From positions 248,001 through 312,000 of the forward strand of contig CAVTWS010000023.1 of assembly GCA_963738445.1 (NCBI GenBank): a stretch of 64,000 nt of DNA, in the 5' to 3' direction. Positions 59,798 through 64,000 of this stretch are shown here, piece by piece (position 1 is the stretch's first letter; every line of letters begins with the position of its first letter). Position numbers and translations under genes: made by a program. Source of the stretch: CAVTWS01 sp963738445 (lineage in GTDB: Bacteria; Actinomycetota; Acidimicrobiia; Acidimicrobiales; SHLQ01). The notes below the pieces were generated by a model. That model ran no database searches. It saw only the letters and a list, made by a program, of their open reading frames with translations, and was not told where the DNA came from.

Positions 59798-60694
59798 ATG
59801 ACTGAGGGTTCGCAGCGCACGTCCACGGGCAGCATGACGGTCAAGCGAGGCTTGGCCGAGATGCTCAAGGGCGGCGTCATCATGGACGTCGTCGATCCCG
59901 ATCAGGCCAAGATCGCCGAGGATGCCGGGGCCTGCGCCGTCATGGCTCTCGAGCGGGTGCCGTCTGACATCCGTCGTGATGGCGGGGTCGCCCGGATGAG
60001 CGATCCCGAGATGATCGAGGGCATCCAGGCGGCGGTGACCATCCCCGTGATGGCCAAAGCCCGCATCGGTCACTTCGTCGAGGCGCAGATCCTCGAAGCG
60101 CTCGGCGTCGATTACGTCGACGAGTCCGAGGTGCTCACCCCGGCCGACGAAGCTCACCACATCGACAAGTTCGCCTTCACGGTTCCGTTCGTGTGCGGCG
60201 CCACGAACCTCGGAGAGGCACTGCGGCGCATCAGCGAGGGTGCGGCGATGATCCGTTCCAAGGGCGAGGCCGGCACGGGCAACGTCGTCGAAGCGGTGCG
60301 GCACCTGCGTTCGATCATCGGCGACATGCGCAAGATCACCCAGGCCGATTCGGCCGAGTTGTTCGACTGGGCGAAGCGTCTGCAGGCTCCGCTGCCTCTC
60401 GTGCAGGAGGTCGCCGAGACCGGTTGGCTGCCGGTGCCGATGTTCTGTGCCGGCGGCCTCGCCACCCCCGCCGATGCCGCGTTGGTGATGCAACTCGGCG
60501 CCGAGGCGGTGTTCGTCGGGTCGGGCATCTTCAAGTCCGACAACCCGGCTCAGCGCGCCAAGGCCATCGTCGAGGCCACCACCAACTTCCGCGATCCCCA
60601 CATCCTGGCCAAGGTCAGCCGTTCCCTCGGCCCGGCGATGCCGGGGCTCGAGATCAGCGGGCTCGAGACCAGACTCGCCGATCGCGGCTGGTGA
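59798..60694 (+). CDS. pdxS: Pyridoxal 5'-phosphate synthase, PdxS subunit
   Basis: A 298-residue TIM barrel that builds PLP from ribose 5-phosphate, glyceraldehyde 3-phosphate and ammonia. MTVKRGLAEMLKGGVIMDVV, ALERVPSDIR, VMAKARIGHFVEAQILEALGVDYVDESEVLTPAD with the catalytic Lys, and MIRSKGEAGTGNVVEAVRH are near-invariant PdxS motifs. The glutaminase partner pdxT follows 32 nt downstream. Confidence 0.98.
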   Translation: MTEGSQRTSTGSMTVKRGLAEMLKGGVIMDVVDPDQAKIAEDAGACAVMALERVPSDIRRDGGVARMSDPEMIEGIQAAVTIPVMAKARIGHFVEAQILEALGVDYVDESEVLTPADEAHHIDKFAFTVPFVCGATNLGEALRRISEGAAMIRSKGEAGTGNVVEAVRHLRSIIGDMRKITQADSAELFDWAKRLQAPLPLVQEVAETGWLPVPMFCAGGLATPADAALVMQLGAEAVFVGSGIFKSDNPAQRAKAIVEATTNFRDPHILAKVSRSLGPAMPGLEISGLETRLADRGW

Positions 60695-60726
60695 GGCGGC
60701 GAACGCCGTGAGCTCGGAGCCTCCAG

Positions 60727-61341
60727 GTGCGAGTCGGCGTCCTGGCTCTTCAGGGCGGGTTCGCCCGCCACGCCCTCGCCCTGGCCTCCGTCGGCGCTGA
60801 ACCGGTCGAGATTCGTCAACGCACGCACCTCGGCGGGATCGACGCTCTCGTCCTGCCCGGCGGCGAATCGACCACGATGTCGATGCTGCTCGAACGCCTG
60901 GAGCTCTTCGAGCCCCTCGCCGATCTGCTGGCCGGCGGCATGCCGGCGTTCGGCACGTGCGCCGGCATGATCCTGCTGGCCACGGTGGTGGCCGACGGTC
61001 GGCCCGATCAGCGATCGTTCGCGGCGATCGACATCGAGGTGCGCCGCAACGGGTATGGCCGTCAGGTCGACTCCTTCGAAGCCGAGTTGACGGTGACGGG
61101 GATCGATGGCGGCCCGCTGCCGGCCGTGTTCATCCGGGCGCCGATCGTCGAGCGCGTCGGACCCGATGTCGAGGTCATGGCCACCGTCGACCACGCGGCC
61201 GTACTGTGTCGCCAGGGCTCCGTCGTGGCGGCGTCGTTCCACCCGGAGCTGGGCGACGATCTGCGCCTTCATCGGTGGTTCGTCGAGTCGGTGGTCGCCG
61301 GCTCGGCCCGTCATACTGCACGCTTCGCAACAGGAGGCTGA
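60727..61341 (+). CDS. pdxT: Pyridoxal 5'-phosphate synthase, glutaminase subunit PdxT
   Basis: A 204-residue class I glutaminase giving ammonia to PdxS. VGVLALQGGFARHALAL, LPGGESTTM, nucleophile Cys in FGTCAGMILLA, and the His-x-Glu pair in SFHPEL are present. Start GTG 60727. It is followed after 2 nt by yebC. Confidence 0.97.
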   Translation: MRVGVLALQGGFARHALALASVGAEPVEIRQRTHLGGIDALVLPGGESTTMSMLLERLELFEPLADLLAGGMPAFGTCAGMILLATVVADGRPDQRSFAAIDIEVRRNGYGRQVDSFEAELTVTGIDGGPLPAVFIRAPIVERVGPDVEVMATVDHAAVLCRQGSVVAASFHPELGDDLRLHRWFVESVVAGSARHTARFATGG

Positions 61342-61343
61342 AC

Positions 61344-62093
61344 GTGTCCGGTCACTCCAAGTGGGCAACCATCAAGCACAAGAAGGGCGCCACGGACATC
61401 AAACGGGGCAAGCTCTTCGCCAAGCTGATCCGCCAGATCGAGGTGGCGGCCAAGAACGGGGGCAGCGACCTCGACGGTAACCCCACCCTGCGAACGGCGT
61501 ACTACAAGGCCCGCGTCAACTCCGTGCCGATCGACACCATCGAACGCGCCGTCAAGCGTGGCGCCGGCGAGCTCGAAGGTGTCAACTACGAGTCGATCAC
61601 CTATGAGGGGTACGCCCCCAACGGTGTGGCGCTGCTCGTCGACGTGCTGACCGACAACCGCAACCGGACCGGTGGCGACGTGCGGTCGATCTTCAGCAAG
61701 AACGGCGGCTCGCTCGCGGAACCCGGCGCGGTGGCGTGGCAGTTCTCCCGGAAGGGCGTGATCACCGTGCCCCGATCGGTCGATGAGGACGAGCTGATGC
61801 TGGTCGCCCTCGACAACGGCGCCGAAGACATCGCCGACGATGGCGACGCCTGGAGGGTCACGTGTGGGCCGAGCGATCTCAACGCCCTGCGGTCGGCGAT
61901 CGACGACGCCGGGATCACCGTCGAGTCGGCCGACTCGACCATGGTGCCGACCACGTCCGTCGGTCTCGACGACGTCACCTCGGCCAAGCAGGTGCTGCGC
62001 CTCGTCGACCTGCTCGATGACCACGACGATGTCCAGGATGTCTACGGGAACTTCGACATCTCCGACGAGATCTTCGAACAGCTCGCCGAGTAG
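61344..62093 (+). CDS. yebC: YebC/PmpR-family regulatory or translation-associated protein
   Basis: A 249-residue protein. SGHSKWATIKHKKGATDIKRGKLFAKLIRQIEVAAKNGG is the hallmark N-terminus; TYEGYAPNGVALLVDVLTDNRNRT and VRSIFSKNGGSLAEPGAVAW follow. Family members were described as transcription regulators and more recently as helping ribosomes at proline stretches. GTG 61344 follows AGGAGG by 6 nt. In many actinobacteria ruvC follows; here the conserved order stops. Confidence 0.96.
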   Translation: MSGHSKWATIKHKKGATDIKRGKLFAKLIRQIEVAAKNGGSDLDGNPTLRTAYYKARVNSVPIDTIERAVKRGAGELEGVNYESITYEGYAPNGVALLVDVLTDNRNRTGGDVRSIFSKNGGSLAEPGAVAWQFSRKGVITVPRSVDEDELMLVALDNGAEDIADDGDAWRVTCGPSDLNALRSAIDDAGITVESADSTMVPTTSVGLDDVTSAKQVLRLVDLLDDHDDVQDVYGNFDISDEIFEQLAE

Positions 62094-62274
62094 CTGGTCG
62101 ACCCGCGATTCTCGGGATGCCGTCGAACCCCGGGACCTCGTTGACCTCGACCGGGATGCCCACGAACGCGGCGTCGGCCCGGTTCACCTGATCGCGCGGA
62201 TTCGGGAACTCACAGGAACATGCGTGGGCGAACGGGGCCCGAACGACGACCACAGCCGAGATCGACACCATCAC
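62094..62274 (-). pseudogene. 5' fragment of a gene for a secreted Cys-rich protein
   Basis: From GTG 62274 the minus strand encodes a signal peptide (MVSISAVVVVRAPFAHA) and then CSCEFPNPRDQVNRADAAFVGIPVEVNEVPGF. The 'ACSC ... aDaaFvG.vvev' pattern is typical of the start of secreted NTR/TIMP-like proteins. After about 55 residues the resemblance ends and the frame runs into the antisense of yebC, so the rest of the gene is missing. The breakpoint is near 62100-62110, just beyond the yebC stop. Confidence 0.4.
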
Positions 62275-62330
62275 GAGGACCGAACGGGCTCAAGATGGCG
62301 CTCCTCGAACGGCGAAACCCGGTGGCCGAC

Positions 62331-63623
62331 CTACTCGTCCGCATCGGTCGACCAGATCACGGCGAACGGGGTGTTGATCGGCTCGCTGGTGTTGCCGTCG
62401 GGTGAGACGAGAATCAACGCGTTTCGGTCGGGGCAACAGCCATACCGGACGAGCACAGTCCAGCCGGAGCTGTGGGTGTCCGCGATGCGCCAGGAATCTG
62501 GTCCGGGTAGCGGTAGCCGGGATATCTCCGAACCGTCCTGCGCCGACACGCTCACCAGCTCACTCGTTTGCTCGATCCGCTGGGTCCAGAGGTAGCGGAC
62601 GACCTCGTCGTCCTCGGTGATGGTCGGAGGTTGCATGACGGCGTCGCACGGCTCGCCGCTCGGCTCGTGGAAGATGTGGCAGTCACCAACTTCGAACTCG
62701 CACGGTTGGCGGCCGTCGTATGGACTGGTGATGAACTCGTCGAGCGTGAAGACGTCATAGCAGTTCTTGTGGTCGTCGCTGTGGGGGTCGTAGGTGGTGG
62801 CGACCTGGTCGGTGCCGACATGGAAGCCGAAAAGCGCGGACTCCCAGCCCCAGACTCTTTCGATCCTCCGTTCAGAGCGGTCGGCGAGGTCGAGGATCAC
62901 CAGATCGGACCAGCTGTACTCGCCGCAGTCGAAGTCCTCGGGCCAGGTGGACGAGGCGTCGCAGTGGTCGGGACTTCGAACGGGTTGGCCGTAGAGGACC
63001 AGCGGGTGGTCGGACGAGGTACGAACGGCGTACAGGGAATCAGCGGTCGCCGAATCCGCGACGACGATCGGTGCCTCGCCCAGCGCCGAGATCCACTCGA
63101 TCGGCGCGCCGTCGCCAAAGTGAAGGATTGCTCCGTCGGCTCGCCGCTGGAAGACGACGCCGCCTCGACCATCCGGGAAGGCCACCTCGACATCTGCGCC
63201 GGTCAACACCGGCGAGACTCCGCCGGCACTCCACAGGTCGATGCCCTGCGAGTGCGCCACGAGCAGTGTGACACCGAGCGGAACGACCTGGGTCGGATCC
63301 GAAAGCGTCGTCGTGTCCGTGCGCGGCGGCGTTGACGGCGGGCTGGAGACGGTGGGCGGCGGCTCCGCCGTGCTGGTCGATGCGACAGGAGGGGCGATGT
63401 CGGCCGATGTCGACGCCTCGGGCATGGTGGACGTCTCAGGGTTGCCCTCGACCGTCGACGAGGGTGCCTCGGCCCCGATGTCGGCTGGTTCCGATGAGGG
63501 ATCGTCGGAGACCACGAGGGCAATGGTCACGACGGCGACCCCGGTCACGGCGGCCAGAGCCGCCCACCAGCAGTGTCGCCGGGAATACCTTCCGCTGGTG
63601 TCGATGTCAGGCGGATCCGCCAC
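62331..63623 (-). CDS. Membrane-anchored extracellular protein of unknown function
   Basis: A 430-residue protein: a short cytoplasmic start, one helix (WWAALAAVTGVAVVTIALVV, about residues 19-38), a Ser/Thr/Pro-rich stalk (about 40-110), and a large beta-rich outside domain with repeated strands (VTLLVAHSQGIDLW, VEVAFPDGRGGVVFQRR, SLYAVRTSSDHPLVLYG), suggesting a propeller. It has eight Cys, including a vicinal pair (YGCCPD). No catalytic motif is seen. Confidence 0.7.
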   Translation of the reverse strand: MADPPDIDTSGRYSRRHCWWAALAAVTGVAVVTIALVVSDDPSSEPADIGAEAPSSTVEGNPETSTMPEASTSADIAPPVASTSTAEPPPTVSSPPSTPPRTDTTTLSDPTQVVPLGVTLLVAHSQGIDLWSAGGVSPVLTGADVEVAFPDGRGGVVFQRRADGAILHFGDGAPIEWISALGEAPIVVADSATADSLYAVRTSSDHPLVLYGQPVRSPDHCDASSTWPEDFDCGEYSWSDLVILDLADRSERRIERVWGWESALFGFHVGTDQVATTYDPHSDDHKNCYDVFTLDEFITSPYDGRQPCEFEVGDCHIFHEPSGEPCDAVMQPPTITEDDEVVRYLWTQRIEQTSELVSVSAQDGSEISRLPLPGPDSWRIADTHSSGWTVLVRYGCCPDRNALILVSPDGNTSEPINTPFAVIWSTDADE

Positions 63624-63722
63624 GCCCCAAGTGTGACATCGGTCAACCAGGATTCGCCAGCCGCGTCGCCGGCAGCGCCAGACCCTCGTTCTGGGCGGGT
63701 GGCGGAATCTCTGCGGGTAGCG

Positions 63723-64000
63723 CTACCCGCCCAGTTCGGGAACGGGGGGCGACGAAATGGCCGGCGCCGGCGACCAGATCGCCGCCGTGGGGAGATCGAA
63801 CGGGCCGTACACCGTGTCGTCGGGGCCCACTGCGATGGCGCTCGATGAGCATGCCGTCATGTCGCACTGTCGTCGTGTGAGCAGCACCCACCCGATGGCG
63901 GTGAGCTCGAGGTCCTCGGCGAACCCCCACCCGGTTCCGGAGAGCGAGATCCGTCGGAGCTCTTCGTATGTCGCCGCGTCGCGCACGATCAGCTCACTCG
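63723..64000 (-). CDS. Hypothetical protein, C-terminal part (5' end beyond the window)
   Basis: The minus-strand frame is open from the window edge to a stop at 63725-63723 and gives about 92 residues: SELIVRDAATYEELRRISLSGTGWGF, then ELTAIGWVLLTRRQCDMTACSSSAIAV, and a Pro-rich end. It has two Cys and no recognised family. A start inside the window (GTG 63986) is possible, but the frame continues upstream, so the gene probably begins outside. It precedes the membrane-anchored protein gene by 99 bp. Confidence 0.5.
   Translation of the reverse strand, partial: SELIVRDAATYEELRRISLSGTGWGFAEDLELTAIGWVLLTRRQCDMTACSSSAIAVGPDDTVYGPFDLPTAAIWSPAPAISSPPVPELGG

Overview
The window is high-GC, gene-dense bacterial chromosome. 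It looks actinobacterial. The run thrS, HIT protein, pgsA, PIM-type acyltransferase, PimA-like glycosyltransferase ... pdxS, pdxT, yebC matches the order I recall from mycobacteria. It also has an EmbR-like FHA regulator next to a PASTA kinase, AfsR/SARP regulators and a DUF1844 gene facing infC. The secreted 'LDTR' repeat proteins and a FabD with a biotinyl-like tail make the class Acidimicrobiia my best guess. That is an inference; no rRNA gene is present to confirm it. I see no phage, insertion sequence, CRISPR array or other mobile element.

Layout. 1-4.6 kb: translation and cofactor genes (partial RsmC-like methyltransferase; def, fmt, rsmB, mog, ribD). 4.6-8.3 kb: two small envelope proteins, hisG, a cold-shock-like protein, an MFS transporter. 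8.4-13.3 kb: DUF1844, infC-rpmI-rplT, an rRNA methyltransferase, a GNAT protein and a MenC-like enzyme. 13.3-20.7 kb: a large AfsR-type regulator facing a 730-residue FAD oxidoreductase, a protein with a histone-H1-like tail, and a hydrolase. 20.7-32.8 kb: GroES-like protein, hisI, trpE, a frameshifted ygfZ, a P450 and a two-component system on the opposite strand, then trpC-trpF-trpB-trpA, HU, a peroxiredoxin and fabZ. trpD and trpG are not here. 32.9-37.3 kb: the fatty-acid operon fabD-fabH-fabG-acpP-fabF on the minus strand. 37.4-40.2 kb: a tiny membrane protein, tRNA-Leu(CAA), a broken DUF4262-like gene, an EamA transporter and PlsC. 40.2-49.2 kb: a signalling island with two paralogous transmembrane Ser/Thr kinases, each followed by an exported LDTR-domain protein and arranged as mirror images, plus an EmbR-like FHA/SARP regulator. 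49.3-62.1 kb: thrS, HIT, a decayed gene, phosphatidylinositol and mannoside genes, LemA with a protease-dead M48 relative, a frameshifted DUF3048 lipoprotein, pdxS-pdxT and yebC. 62.1-64 kb: a gene fragment and two secreted or surface proteins of unknown role.

Four signals go beyond routine annotation. (1) Many start codons sit 6-9 nt downstream of a TAnnnT box, which indicates leaderless transcription; at two loci a single palindromic box serves two divergent genes whose starts are only about 25 bp apart. (2) infC has no ordinary start codon: it begins at ATA, overlapping the stop of a six-codon leader ORF. (3) A 34-bp copy of the 3' end of trpB precedes trpA and supplies its ribosome site. 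(4) Several genes (ygfZ, DUF4262-like, DUF3048) are split by net -1 frame changes; these may be real lesions or sequence errors.
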